DNA of 34,783 nucleotides from Rhizobium sp. PDO1-076 (GCF_000247475.1 NZ_AHZC01000344.1:1-34783); one strand, 5' to 3'; counted from the first letter of the stretch, positions 24,688 to 33,066 are shown. The notes: a model not told the origin generated them from the sequence alone. Program-made: numbers and translations.

Positions 24688-25452
24688 TCAGGCCGTCAGG
24701 CGGATGGACATCGTAAATCCACCCTCGAGTTCGACCGTCAGCAGGCCGGGCTGTTGCGCAACCGGCGCGCCGCACAGGCTGCCGGTGGTGATGATCTCGC
24801 CGACCGAAAGCGAGCCGGCCGGCCGATCGCTCTTCGACGCCCAGCCGCTCAGCCAATCCATCACATTGCCGGTCGGATGGCTGGCTTCGGCATCGTAGAT
24901 CGTCGTGTCGCCGAGGCGCACGACCAGCTGCTTTTCGCCATTCAATGCAAGCATGTCTTTCGGCACAGCCGGCCCGAGCGCATAGCCGGCATTGCCGAGC
25001 CGATCGGCGAGAAACAGCAGATAGGGCGCCTTGCCGCCTTCGGCGATGCGGCTGTCGAGCACCTCGATACCCAGATGCACGCTGCCGATCGCAGCCAGGA
25101 TCTCGTCCTGGCTATAGCCCTCGGCCCGGGGCGGCAGGGCGGAGACCAGCGTTACCGCGATTTCCACCTCGATCTTCACCCCGTCGCGCCAGGGAAATTC
25201 GGCAATTGCGGCGTTTTCGCCAAGCGCCAGCGGCCAGAGGCGGCCGACCACGGCAATGCCGTCCGGCGAGCGCGCCACCTTGTAGCCGATGGGGTCCGCC
25301 GGCAGCGTCGACGAAAAGATCTCCTGCACCGCCATGGCATCGGTGACGCTTGCCGGCACGCCGAGTTCGGCGGCAGGGATACGGGCGCGTGCCGCGGAAA
25401 ACTGGGCAGCCAGATGCTGCGGATCGAAGGAGGACGGGGAAGGGGAGGACAT
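24688..25452 (-). CDS. 2-keto-4-pentenoate hydratase / fumarylacetoacetase-fold hydratase
   Basis: The 254-residue protein fits the MhpD-like hydratase group of the FAH superfamily: DPIGYKVARSPDG (substrate-binding lysine region), GVKIEVEIAVTL with metal-binding glutamates, SVHLGIEVLDSR, and the C-terminal LSVGEIITTGSLCGA block. Such enzymes add water to 2-hydroxypenta-2,4-dienoates in aromatic meta-cleavage routes, but many stand-alone members have unknown substrates. No ring-cleavage genes are nearby, so the pathway is unclear. The ATG at 25452 has AGGA about six bases upstream on its strand. It is convergent with galE. Confidence 0.8.
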   Translation of the reverse strand: MSSPSPSSFDPQHLAAQFSAARARIPAAELGVPASVTDAMAVQEIFSSTLPADPIGYKVARSPDGIAVVGRLWPLALGENAAIAEFPWRDGVKIEVEIAVTLVSALPPRAEGYSQDEILAAIGSVHLGIEVLDSRIAEGGKAPYLLFLADRLGNAGYALGPAVPKDMLALNGEKQLVVRLGDTTIYDAEASHPTGNVMDWLSGWASKSDRPAGSLSVGEIITTGSLCGAPVAQQPGLLTVELEGGFTMSIRLTA

Positions 25453-25876
25453 GGCGGATCCTGTGCAGGAGGAAAGGTGTCGGCGGCGGTTCCGGTGTCA
25501 CGGATCCGCCCGGAGGGGTTTTACAGGCGCCACGCCGCGAAGTCACCTGACAAGCATGCTGACGCGGCCATAGGATGCAGCCAGCCACCCACGGAAGGGA
25601 TGTCCGACCGCCGACAGTGCCGGACCAAACGTCCACGCGCCGAAAGCCGGCCCATGGTTGCGGGCCATGATTCTGGGCCCTGTTTCCGGGCCGTGATGAT
25701 GACGGTTAACAGCAGGTGAATAGCTCAAGCTTCAGCAATGCGAATAATGCATAGGTGCCGTGAAAGCTTGTGTATTTCGCAAGCGGTAGCAAGCGCTTAT
25801 ATGCAGGCCATCGAAACGACGCCGGGACCGAAAAGAGGTTGCTGACGTCAACACAGCCTCCGGAAAGGGGATTATC
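25453..25876. other. Intergenic region with tandem repeats upstream of the DUF1127 gene
   Basis: About 420 bases hold no recognisable gene. They contain the start region of the hydratase on the left, a degenerate four-copy 13-bp tandem repeat at 25649-25700, and an AT-richer leader (25715-25876) that should carry the DUF1127 promoter. No clear -35/-10 pair is claimed. Confidence 0.5.
25649..25700. repeat. Four degenerate 13-bp tandem repeats
   Basis: The units are GGCCCATGGTTGC, GGGCCATGATTCT, GGGCCCTGTTTCC and GGGCCGTGATGAT, contiguous and in phase. The period is not a multiple of three, and no reading frame through them is supported, so they are read as a non-coding array. Confidence 0.6.
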
Positions 25877-26023
25877 ATGAACGTAGCACGCTCTTTCAAC
25901 AACTGGCGCAAGTACCGCAAGACCGTCGCAGAACTCGGCCGCATGAGTGCCCGCGAACTCAGCGACGTCGGCATCAGCCGCGCCGACATCGAACGCGTTG
26001 CCCGCGGCGCATTCGCCCGCTAA
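25877..26023 (+). CDS. DUF1127 (YjiS-like) micro-protein
   Basis: The 48-residue protein reads MNVARSFNNWRKYRKTVAEL and then GRMSARELSDVGISRADIER, ending VARGAFAR. This is the standard DUF1127 arginine-rich domain, with the conserved W-R-x-Y-R-x-T-x-x-E-L and LSDxGISRxDI pattern. Rhizobial short DUF1127 proteins are linked in the literature to RNA turnover and to phosphate and carbon homeostasis; which applies here is unknown. The ATG follows GGAAAGGGG by several bases and a strong terminator follows, so it is a monocistronic unit with a long leader. Confidence 0.85.
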   Translation: MNVARSFNNWRKYRKTVAELGRMSARELSDVGISRADIERVARGAFAR

Positions 26024-26054
26024 GCCGCCACGACAGACCATCACTGCCTGCACG

Positions 26055-26081
26055 ACGCCCGCTGATGACGCGGGCGTTTTT
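26055..26081 (+). terminator. Intrinsic terminator of the DUF1127 gene
   Basis: ACGCCCGC and GCGGGCGT form an 8-bp stem with a seven-base loop (TGATGAC), followed by TTTTT (26077-26081), 32 bases after the stop codon. Confidence 0.88.
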
Positions 26082-26092
26082 GCGTTTGGGCC

Positions 26093-26260
26093 TCACTGGC
26101 TGGGGGATTGATCGATCGCATGGGGAGACGCAGGCGCATCACTGACCTCGCCCGGCGGGCGCAGCGGGAGATAGGCCGAAACCAGGACGGCCGCGATGAC
26201 GGAGAGGACGACGACAAACGTCACCATTCCGGATTTGGCGTTTCGATCGGTGCTTTTCAT
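26093..26260 (-). CDS. Possible 55-residue single-pass membrane protein
   Basis: Translation from the ATG at 26260 gives MKSTDRNAKSGMVTFVVVLS, then VIAAVLVSAYLPLRPPGEVS, then a short polar tail ending SPSQ. A positively charged N terminus, a roughly 20-residue hydrophobic helix (12-31) and a proline-rich outer tail are typical of small inner-membrane proteins. No good ribosome site precedes the ATG, and I know no family. It converges on the DUF1127 gene, whose terminator lies just past its stop. A longer overlapping frame on the same strand (26139-26357) has no hydrophobic or conserved character and is disfavoured. Confidence 0.45.
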   Translation of the reverse strand: MKSTDRNAKSGMVTFVVVLSVIAAVLVSAYLPLRPPGEVSDAPASPHAIDQSPSQ

Positions 26261-26501
26261 CGGGAGACAACGGCCGTGATGGCGTGATGTTCCGTGGGTG
26301 GGTGGGAGTAGGCTGGCGCGTGCTTGGTGGACAAGGCCCGTTGATGGAGTTAGCCAAATTTAAGGTTCCGTTTGGGGTGGAAACAGATTGTCAGCAGCTG
26401 AGACTCTATTTTGGCAGTTGATGGCAAGGGATACCCCTTGAAGTTGCATGCCATCTTCCCCATGGTCTTCTCAATATTGTTTGAAGTCAGCGAGGCCCGC
26501 G

Positions 26502-28001
26502 ATGTCCGTTTTGACCGATATCGAGCAGATGGAGCAAGACCTGAGGCATCGCAGTGAGCAACTGCATGTAGAATTCAAAGCCTGGATGGACATCTCCAAG
26601 CAGAACAGAGACGGGCAGAATAAGATCGCCCGCCATGTTGCCGCGATAGCCAATCATGGTGGTGGGCGTCTTTATTTCGGCGTCGACGACGATGGCCGAG
26701 CTATGCCGCCATCCTCAAATCTCGGTCTCGATCACTACAAGTCGGATGCCATACACAACCTACTAAAAACCAGACTTGAGCCTCCGATCCAATGCGAAGT
26801 CAGAATTACGGAGTACACCAACGGTGTGGCCTATCCGGTTGTTCATGTGCCTTCCCATGGCCCAATGCCAATTGCCGCACGAGACGAAAATAGCTTCTTT
26901 CAGATCTACGTTCGCAGCGTCGGCCCGGAATCCAGAAGGATTGAAACACCCATACAGTGGGAAAAACTATTGAAAAGATGTTTCCGTCAGCGAGAGGCTG
27001 AAGCAGTGCAAGAGGCGGAAGAAGATTATCTCTCTCGAACGCAGTCGATGACAAAGGCCATTACGGAAGCGGTGGTTGACGCTGTTTTGAAGGTGCTTTC
27101 CGGTCATGGTGCTCCCGGCTCAAAATCCGCAAACTCTGAACCAGATTGGGAGCTGATAGACCTGTTGGCGGAGGCAACGCGGCAAGATTTTATTGGTCAG
27201 ATCAAGGCGTTGCCGTCAGGTCACTCAGAAAGTGATCAGCAGATTTCGACGATTGCCCAAAACCATGTTTCGATGGGCTACGCCCTTCTTGCCGATGATT
27301 TCAGTCCTATCACATTGGAAAATCCGCACCGTTTGCTTCGTCAGACAAGCAACAAAATGCAAGAGATGGCACATTTCGGCTGGCACCATTTTATAGTGTT
27401 GACCAACTCTGACGCCGCCCCACGTAGCCGGTTTTGGCAAATCGACGGCCGCGAGTTCACCGGCGTGGAGGGGATGCGCATTGACGGCAAGGGCATCTAT
27501 TTCGGTTCATTCGATTACTGGCGTGCTTACGGGAGTTCTGTTTTCGTCATTTGCGAAAGTTATAGAGAAGACTACAATCGGTTGAGGCGCGGGACAGACC
27601 ATCCATTCTTGACGTCGACCCAAATCTTCATGCGGCTCCATTCGCTTTTGGTCCATGCCTGGCTCACGGTGGAGCAGGTGCCCTCAGCTGCAAACATTGC
27701 TTTGTTTACTGATCACAGAGGTCTCGATGGACGCATTCTGGGGCGTGGCTTTGACTACGGTCTTCGCGTTCATTCTGGGGTTCAAGCTGCTGCTGACAGA
27801 TTTCCAACCCGCCTTGTCGTAAGTAGGTCGGAGCTACTCGAAAATTACTTTGGGACACTAAAACGCTTGTCGGTTCAGTTTCTGGAGCTGTGGGCCGGTA
27901 CCGGTGCATTCGATCCCGATGAATGGTTCAATAAATCGAACATCGACCAAATCGTCTCTGCGCTTTCGAAAGAGAGTTCAAATGTTGCGCTGCCACCCTA
28001 A
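26502..28001 (+). CDS. AlbA_2 / Schlafen-type putative nucleic-acid-binding protein
   Basis: The 499-residue protein opens with an AlbA_2 (Schlafen-like) domain at about residues 15-135: LHVEFKAWMDIS, then KIARHVAAIANHGGGRLYFG and VDDDGRAMPPSS, with a later IYVRSVGPESRR. AlbA_2 domains occur in regulators and in several phage-defence proteins; many are putative nucleic-acid binders or nucleases. The rest (about 180-499) is unrecognised, with aromatic-rich blocks such as AHFGWHHFIVLTNSD and ENYFGTLKRLSVQFLELWAG. The start ATG 26502 has GAGG upstream. AT-rich codons and lower GC than the flanks suggest acquisition. It lies between a conserved micro-gene and the 3' end of tRNA-Thr, a usual insertion spot. 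A lone defence gene is possible but unproven. Confidence 0.7.
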   Translation: MSVLTDIEQMEQDLRHRSEQLHVEFKAWMDISKQNRDGQNKIARHVAAIANHGGGRLYFGVDDDGRAMPPSSNLGLDHYKSDAIHNLLKTRLEPPIQCEVRITEYTNGVAYPVVHVPSHGPMPIAARDENSFFQIYVRSVGPESRRIETPIQWEKLLKRCFRQREAEAVQEAEEDYLSRTQSMTKAITEAVVDAVLKVLSGHGAPGSKSANSEPDWELIDLLAEATRQDFIGQIKALPSGHSESDQQISTIAQNHVSMGYALLADDFSPITLENPHRLLRQTSNKMQEMAHFGWHHFIVLTNSDAAPRSRFWQIDGREFTGVEGMRIDGKGIYFGSFDYWRAYGSSVFVICESYREDYNRLRRGTDHPFLTSTQIFMRLHSLLVHAWLTVEQVPSAANIALFTDHRGLDGRILGRGFDYGLRVHSGVQAAADRFPTRLVVSRSELLENYFGTLKRLSVQFLELWAGTGAFDPDEWFNKSNIDQIVSALSKESSNVALPP

Positions 28002-28207
28002 CCCATTTGTTAGTCGACTCGATGACCGGATATTGACTTGGGAACGGACCTGTGCGGACGCGGACGGATTTTGCCGCTCTAGCGTCGGCATCTAAGCCTA
28101 ATTGAACCGTTTGGGTCGAACGTATTCATCGAAGATGCGCAAAGGTCCTACTTGAAAAAGAGGAGAGCTATAATCCAAGCGCTTCAAATATATAAACGGG
28201 GAAAAAA

Positions 28208-28282
28208 TGGTGCTGCTAGAGAGATTTGAACTCTCGGCCTCTCCCTTACCAAGGGAGTGCTCTACCCCTGAGCTATAGCAGC
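28208..28282 (-). tRNA. tRNA-Thr (GGT anticodon)
   Basis: The minus strand folds into a complete cloverleaf of 75 bases: acceptor GCTGCTA/TAGCAGC, D arm GCTC-AGGGGTA-GAGC, anticodon arm CTCCC-TTGGTAA-GGGAG with anticodon GGT, T arm GAGAG-TTCAAAT-CTCTC, and an encoded ACCA end. A T-tract follows directly (28202-28207 on the plus strand as A's), serving as terminator. Confidence 0.95.
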
Positions 28283-28447
28283 ATCCGGCGAAGCGGACAG
28301 TCGTCGCCTCGGAACGAGGGGCCTATTGCCATAGCTTGATGGCGAGTGCAAGCCGCAAATCGAAATAGGCCTGCAAGATTTGTGTTTTGCACCGGTCTCC
28401 GTGTGAAGTCTCTGGTCAGGGATCAGGTTTTTCGCTATCAGGGCGCC

Positions 28448-28699
28448 ATGAGCGATGATCAGAAAATCCCGGAAAACAAAGACTTTTCCACAGCGGCCGC
28501 GAAAAGCCCGCCGGTGGTGGCGCAAAACGGGGGAAAGCCGCAACAACTGACCGAGGCCGATCATCGCCGGCTGCGCGCCGCCAAGAAGCTCAAGGAAAAT
28601 CTCCAGCGCCGCAAGCAGCAGCAGCGCGCGCGCCGCGCCGGCGAGGCCGATGATACCGATGGCCTGCCTGCCGCAAATTCGTCCAAACCTGCTGATTAA
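28448..28699 (+). CDS. Small basic hypothetical protein upstream of murA
   Basis: The 83-residue product begins MSDDQKIPENKDFSTAAAKS and has a charged helical centre (LTEADHRRLRAAKKLKENLQ, then RRKQQQRARRAGEADD). Low-complexity basic proteins of this type sit just before murA in Rhizobiaceae, as I recall. No function is known; the basic coiled region could bind nucleic acid. The ATG at 28448 is chosen because the upstream part of the frame shows no coding character and overlaps likely promoter sequence. It lies 121 bases before murA on the same strand. Confidence 0.65.
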   Translation: MSDDQKIPENKDFSTAAAKSPPVVAQNGGKPQQLTEADHRRLRAAKKLKENLQRRKQQQRARRAGEADDTDGLPAANSSKPAD

Positions 28700-28819
28700 A
28701 GGCGAGTGCATGCGGCGAATTGAACCGCTGCGGCTTTTCGTCTAAACACCCATCCTCGCCATCTGGCGTCATCCCTTATTGTTCAGGAAAGGCGGGCTCT
28801 GCCCGTATCGTAGGCTTAC

Positions 28820-30112
28820 ATGGATCGCATCAGGATTGTCGGTGGCAATGAGCTCAACGGGATCATCCCGATTTCCGGCGCCAAGAATGCGGCCCTGCCG
28901 CTGATGATCGCCTCGCTGTTGACCAGTGACACGCTGACGCTCGAAAACGTGCCGCATCTGGCCGATGTCGAGCTGCTCCTGCGCATCCTCGGCAACCACG
29001 GCGTCGACGTCTCGGTCAACGGCCGCCGCGAACACCAGGACGGCTCCTATTCGCGCACGGTGCATTTCACCTGCCGCACGATCGCCGAAACCACGGCGCC
29101 TTACGAGCTGGTCTCGAAGATGCGCGCCAGCTTCTGGGTCATCGGACCGCTGCTCGCCCGCGAAGGCAGAGCCCGCGTCTCGCTGCCGGGCGGTTGCGCC
29201 ATCGGCACGCGTCCGGTCGACCTCTTCCTCGAAGGTCTGGCAGCGCTCGGCGCCGAGCTTGAGATCGACAGCGGCTATATCAATGCAACGGCGCCGAAGG
29301 GCGGCCTGATCGGCGCCAACTATACCTTCCCGAAGGTTTCGGTCGGCGCGACCCATGTCATGCTGATGGCGGCCTCGCTTGCCCGCGGCACGACCGTGAT
29401 CGGCAATGCGGCCCGCGAGCCGGAAGTCGTCGATCTCGCCAACTGCCTGATCGCCATGGGCGCCAAGATCACCGGCGCCGGCACCTCGACCATCACCATC
29501 GAAGGCGTGACCAGCCTGTCGGGCGCCCGCCACCGGGTGCTGCCGGACCGCATCGAGACCGGCACCTATGCCATGGCGGTCGCCATGACCGGCGGTGACG
29601 TGACGCTGGCCGGCACCGATATCTCCCTGCTCGACACCGCCGTCGAAGCGATCCGCCGCGCCGGCGCCGAACTGATCGCCGTCGACAACGGCATCCGCGT
29701 CATCGGCCATGGCAATGTCATTCGCCCGGTCGACATCGTCACCGAACCGTTCCCCGGCTTCCCGACCGACCTGCAGGCGCAATTCATGGGCCTGATGACC
29801 CGGGCCCAGGGCGTTTCGCATGTCACCGAGACGATCTTTGAAAACCGCTTCATGCATGTGCAGGAACTGGCCCGTCTCGGCGCCAAGATCACGTTGTCCG
29901 GCCAGACGGCGCGCATTGAGGGCGTGACGCGCCTGCGCGGCGCCCCGGTCATGGCAACCGACCTGCGCGCCTCGGTCTCGCTGGTCATCGGCGGTCTGGC
30001 GGCAGAGGGCGAAACCATGGTCAGCCGGGTCTATCACCTCGACCGCGGCTTCGAGCGCCTGGAAGAAAAACTCACCCGTTGCGGCGCCGTGGTCGAACGC
30101 ATCAGCGATTGA
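28820..30112 (+). CDS. murA: UDP-N-acetylglucosamine 1-carboxyvinyltransferase
   Basis: The 430-residue protein is full-length MurA, which transfers enolpyruvate from PEP to UDP-GlcNAc as the first committed step of peptidoglycan synthesis in the cytosol. The N-terminal [10 protein letters not shown] segment contains the substrate-binding Lys-Asn. The active-site loop [14 protein letters not shown] carries Cys126, equivalent to E. coli Cys115, the residue targeted by fosfomycin. [11 protein letters not shown] and [15 protein letters not shown] near the C terminus are also diagnostic. It heads the conserved run DUF2948 - hisD - UPF0262 - phosphatase-like gene. Confidence 0.97.
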   Translation: MDRIRIVGGNELNGIIPISGAKNAALPLMIASLLTSDTLTLENVPHLADVELLLRILGNHGVDVSVNGRREHQDGSYSRTVHFTCRTIAETTAPYELVSKMRASFWVIGPLLAREGRARVSLPGGCAIGTRPVDLFLEGLAALGAELEIDSGYINATAPKGGLIGANYTFPKVSVGATHVMLMAASLARGTTVIGNAAREPEVVDLANCLIAMGAKITGAGTSTITIEGVTSLSGARHRVLPDRIETGTYAMAVAMTGGDVTLAGTDISLLDTAVEAIRRAGAELIAVDNGIRVIGHGNVIRPVDIVTEPFPGFPTDLQAQFMGLMTRAQGVSHVTETIFENRFMHVQELARLGAKITLSGQTARIEGVTRLRGAPVMATDLRASVSLVIGGLAAEGETMVSRVYHLDRGFERLEEKLTRCGAVVERISD

Positions 30113-30136
30113 TCGGCCACAAGTCTTTTTGCCCCG

Positions 30137-30167
30137 TTGTCCGGTTGCCACTGGACAAGCGGCAACC
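30137..30167 (+). other. Two overlapping alternative hairpins between murA and the DUF2948 gene
   Basis: TTGTCC (30137-30142) can pair with GGACAA (30153-30158), or GGTTGCC (30143-30149) with GGCAACC (30161-30167). The stems interleave, so in practice they exclude each other. No U-tract follows. Confidence 0.4.
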
Positions 30168-30255
30168 TATGTCAAAAGGATGTGAGGCAGTCGCAGGATG
30201 GAACCGGTCGCAAAGACCCGCCGCCTGGGACAGCCGTTGATACGGGCAGGATGAC

Positions 30256-30705
30256 ATGACGGATTTGAAGCTTCTGGCGCTCGATACGGATGATCTCTCG
30301 ATCATCTCCGCCCATATGCAGGATGCGGTCTTCAAGGCCGGCGATCTGTCCTTTGCCCCGCGTCCCGGCCTGTTTTCCCTGACGGTCAATCGGTTCGTCT
30401 GGGAAAAGGCCGACCGTGCGAAAAAGGGCCCGGACAAGAGCTATGAGCGCCACCGCGCGGTGCTCGGCTTCAAGCGGGTCTCGGCCGTGCGCTCGATCGG
30501 CTTTGACCGCAGCGGCGCCGACGAGGTGCTGTCGCTGCTCGCCATCCGCTTTGTCGCCAAGGGCGAGGGCCCCGACGGCGTCATCGAACTGGTCCTGTCG
30601 GGTTCGGGCATGATCGCGCTTGAGGTCGAGTGCATCGAGGCACAACTGGCCGATACCGGCGGCGCCTGGGGCACGGCTTCTTTGCCGGACCACAAGGCTG
30701 ACTGA
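30256..30705 (+). CDS. DUF2948 family protein
   Basis: The 149-residue protein begins MTDLKLLALDTDDLSIISAH and continues MQDAVFKAGDLSFAP, FSLTVNRFVWEK, HRAVLGFKRVSAVRS and LLAIRFVAKGEG. This is the DUF2948 pattern, a small alphaproteobacterial family of unknown function almost always lying between murA and hisD. No catalytic motif, signal peptide or membrane segment is seen. Its stop codon falls inside a 14-bp tandem repeat. Its constant neighbours suggest co-transcription with hisD. Confidence 0.88.
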   Translation: MTDLKLLALDTDDLSIISAHMQDAVFKAGDLSFAPRPGLFSLTVNRFVWEKADRAKKGPDKSYERHRAVLGFKRVSAVRSIGFDRSGADEVLSLLAIRFVAKGEGPDGVIELVLSGSGMIALEVECIEAQLADTGGAWGTASLPDHKAD

Positions 30706-30737
30706 AGACGGCAGACTGAAAAAGGCCGACTGAACAA
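30696..30737. repeat. Three 14-bp tandem repeats over the DUF2948 stop codon
   Basis: The units are GGCTGACTGAAGAC, GGCAGACTGAAAAA and GGCCGACTGAACAA, contiguous. The first encodes the last residues and the TGA of DUF2948; each copy repeats GACTGA. The period is not a multiple of three. Confidence 0.7.
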
Positions 30738-30794
30738 GCTATTGGCGGCGCGTGCCGGGAAACCGGTTCTGATGTGAGAAGGAAGAGTGGGGAC

Positions 30795-32093
30795 GTGGCA
30801 ATCTGGCTGGATCAGGCATCGGGCGATTTCGAAACGCGTTTTGCCGCCTTTCTGACGACCAAGCGTGAAGTCTCCGACGACGTCAACGACGTGGTGCGCG
30901 GGATCATTGATGACGTGCGCGCCCGCGGCGATGCGGCGCTCGCCGACTATTCGCTGAAATTTGACGGCACTGATTTTTCTGAAGTGGCGATGCGCGTCAC
31001 CGAGGCCGAGATCGCCGAGGCGACCGCCGGAATCGCGCCGGACCTGCTCGACGCCCTGAAGCTTGCAGCCGAACGCATTGAGCGCCATCACGCCCGCCAG
31101 ATGCCGAAGGACGATATCTACGAGGATGCGATCGGTGTCGGCCTCGGCTCGCGCTGGACGGCGATCGATGCCGTCGGCCTTTATGTACCGGGCGGCACGG
31201 CCAGCTATCCAAGTTCGGTCCTGATGAATGCCCTGCCGGCCAAGGTTGCCGGCGTGCCGCGTGTCGTCATGGTCGTGCCCGCCTCTGGTGGCAGGATCAA
31301 TCCGACGGTGCTGGCGGCTGCCCAGATCGCCGGCGTTACCGAGATCTACCGCATCGGCGGCGCCCAGGCGGTGGCCGCCCTTGCCTACGGCACCGAGACG
31401 ATCGCGCCGGTTGCCAAGATCGTCGGCCCGGGCAATGCCTATGTGGCGGCTGCCAAGCGCCAGGTCTTCGGCACTGTTGGCATCGACATGATCGCCGGGC
31501 CTTCCGAAGTGCTGGTGATTGCCGACAGCGACAACAATCCCGACTGGCTGGCCGCCGATCTTCTCGCCCAGGCCGAACATGATCCGGGCGCCCAGTCGAT
31601 CCTGATGACCGACGATGCCGCCTTCGGCAAGGCGGTGGAAGACGCCGTCGAACGCCAGTTGAAATCGCTCAGCCGTGCCGAGACGGCAGCAGCCAGCTGG
31701 CGCGATTTTGGCGCAGTGATCAAGGTGGACAGCATTGACTCCTCCGTGCCGCTCGCCAATCGCATTGCCGCCGAGCATCTGGAACTGGCCGTGGCCGATC
31801 CCGAGCCGCTGATCAAGGCGATCCGCAATGCCGGTGCGATCTTTGTCGGACGCCATACGCCGGAAGTGATCGGCGATTATGTCGGCGGATCGAACCATGT
31901 CCTGCCGACCGCCCGCTCGGCCCGCTTCTCCTCGGGTCTGTCGGTGCTCGACTATGTCAAGCGCACCTCGATCCTGAGGCTCGGGGCCGAACAGTTGCGC
32001 CAGCTGGCGCCGGCGGCCATTGCCCTTGCGCAATCGGAAGGCCTCGACGCCCATGCGCGGTCGGTGGCAATCCGCCTCAATCTCGAAGGGTGA
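30795..32093 (+). CDS. hisD: Histidinol dehydrogenase
   Basis: The 432-residue enzyme performs the last two NAD-dependent oxidations from L-histidinol to L-histidine. Diagnostic segments are YVPGGTASYPSSVLMNALPA, GPGNAYVAAAKRQVFG, DMIAGPSEVLVIAD, LAQAEHDPGAQSIL with a zinc ligand, AAEHLELAV, and VGGSNHVLPTARSARFSSGL near the end. I prefer GTG 30795 (VAIWLDQASGDFE), which gives the usual length and follows a purine-rich GGGGA; an in-frame ATG at 30774 would add seven residues. The following gene starts three bases after its stop, indicating an operon. Confidence 0.95.
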   Translation: MAIWLDQASGDFETRFAAFLTTKREVSDDVNDVVRGIIDDVRARGDAALADYSLKFDGTDFSEVAMRVTEAEIAEATAGIAPDLLDALKLAAERIERHHARQMPKDDIYEDAIGVGLGSRWTAIDAVGLYVPGGTASYPSSVLMNALPAKVAGVPRVVMVVPASGGRINPTVLAAAQIAGVTEIYRIGGAQAVAALAYGTETIAPVAKIVGPGNAYVAAAKRQVFGTVGIDMIAGPSEVLVIADSDNNPDWLAADLLAQAEHDPGAQSILMTDDAAFGKAVEDAVERQLKSLSRAETAAASWRDFGAVIKVDSIDSSVPLANRIAAEHLELAVADPEPLIKAIRNAGAIFVGRHTPEVIGDYVGGSNHVLPTARSARFSSGLSVLDYVKRTSILRLGAEQLRQLAPAAIALAQSEGLDAHARSVAIRLNLEG

Positions 32094-32096
32094 GCC

Positions 32097-32570
32097 ATGG
32101 CCGACGGCGTCTTCCGGCTCTGCGATGTCGTGCTGGACGAGACGATCGGCCGGTCGACCCCGGATGTCGAGCATGAGCGTGCGGTGGCGATCTTCGACCT
32201 GATCGAGGAGAATTCGTTCGCGCCGGCCGGCCATGCCGGTGGCCCCTACAAGCTCATGCTGTCGCTGGTCGACAGCAAGCTGGTCCTGTCGATCAAGACC
32301 GAGGCGGGCGTCGATGTCGCGACCCATATCCTGTCGCTGACGCCCTTCCGCCGGATCATCAAGGACTATTTCATGATCTGCGAGAGCTATTACGAGGCGA
32401 TCCGCTCCTCGACGCCGTCGCAGATCGAGGCGATCGACATGGGCCGCCGCGGCATCCACAATGATGGCTCGCAGACGCTGATGGACCGCTTGTCCGGCAA
32501 GATCAAGATCGATTTCGACACCGCGCGGCGCCTGTTCACGCTGGTCTGCGTGCTCTACTGGCGTGGCTGA
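32097..32570 (+). CDS. UPF0262 family protein
   Basis: The 157-residue protein matches UPF0262: [38 protein letters not shown], then [20 protein letters not shown] and ending [14 protein letters not shown]. The family is restricted largely to Alphaproteobacteria, has no known function, and regularly follows hisD. Three bases separate it from hisD, and its end overlaps or abuts the phosphatase-like gene, so the three are translated from one message. Confidence 0.9.
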   Translation: MADGVFRLCDVVLDETIGRSTPDVEHERAVAIFDLIEENSFAPAGHAGGPYKLMLSLVDSKLVLSIKTEAGVDVATHILSLTPFRRIIKDYFMICESYYEAIRSSTPSQIEAIDMGRRGIHNDGSQTLMDRLSGKIKIDFDTARRLFTLVCVLYWRG

Positions 32571-32574
32571 GGCC

Positions 32575-33066
32575 ATGGCGCCGGACATGCTCGACACGCC
32601 AAACACGCCGGCCGGGCCGGATCGGCTGGACACGCCGGAGCATCGCCGGCCCGGCGCCATTCTCTTCGTCTGCGGCATGAATGCCATCCGCTCGCCGATC
32701 GCCGAAGCGCTGGCGCGCGCGCTTTTGCCATCCGGCATCTATATCGCGTCGGCCGGCGTCAAGCGCGGCGAGCGCGATGCCTTCGTCGATGCCGTGCTCG
32801 AGGAAGAGAGCCTGAACCTCGGTCGCCGCCAGCCGCAGACGCTGGACGACCTCGAGGACGACTATTTCGACCTTGTCGTGACGCTGTCGCCGGAGGCCCA
32901 TCATGCAGCCCTGGAACTGACCCGCTCAAGCGCCGTTGAGGTGCTCTACTGGCCGACGCCGGATCCGACCGGAACAACGGGCACCCGCGAGCAGATCCTC
33001 GACGCCTACCGCGACGTGCGCGACCGGCTGAAACGCCATATCATCGACCGCTTCGTCGCCCGCTAG
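32575..33066 (+). CDS. Low-molecular-weight phosphotyrosine phosphatase-family protein
   Basis: The 163-residue protein has the LMW-PTP/arsenate-reductase fold. The P-loop C-x5-R-S is FVCGMNAIRSP (Cys33, Arg39), and an acidic DP motif in WPTPDPTGTTG could supply the general acid. The first 25 residues are proline-rich and unconserved. It may dephosphorylate protein tyrosine or a small molecule; the target is unknown. A GTG at 32563 overlapping the UPF0262 stop is an alternative start, and neither has a strong ribosome site. It is the last gene of the murA-hisD run. Confidence 0.82.
   Translation: MAPDMLDTPNTPAGPDRLDTPEHRRPGAILFVCGMNAIRSPIAEALARALLPSGIYIASAGVKRGERDAFVDAVLEEESLNLGRRQPQTLDDLEDDYFDLVVTLSPEAHHAALELTRSSAVEVLYWPTPDPTGTTGTREQILDAYRDVRDRLKRHIIDRFVAR

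Noticed and set aside
26340..28207. Direct repeat of the tRNA-Thr 3' end as an attachment-site duplicate
   Set aside because: I scanned the left flank of the AlbA_2 gene by eye and found no matching copy, so a bounded tRNA island cannot be claimed.
28769..30151. 460-codon minus-strand frame opposite murA
   Set aside because: Shadow frame of murA with no recognisable motif.
30137..30167. H-type pseudoknot reading of the interleaved stems
   Set aside because: The first connecting loop would have zero bases across a 7-bp stem, which is not geometrically feasible without unpairing; alternative hairpins are more likely.
30441..32738. 765-codon minus-strand open frame across DUF2948, hisD and UPF0262
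   Set aside because: Shadow of three well-supported plus-strand genes; composition typical of antisense frames.
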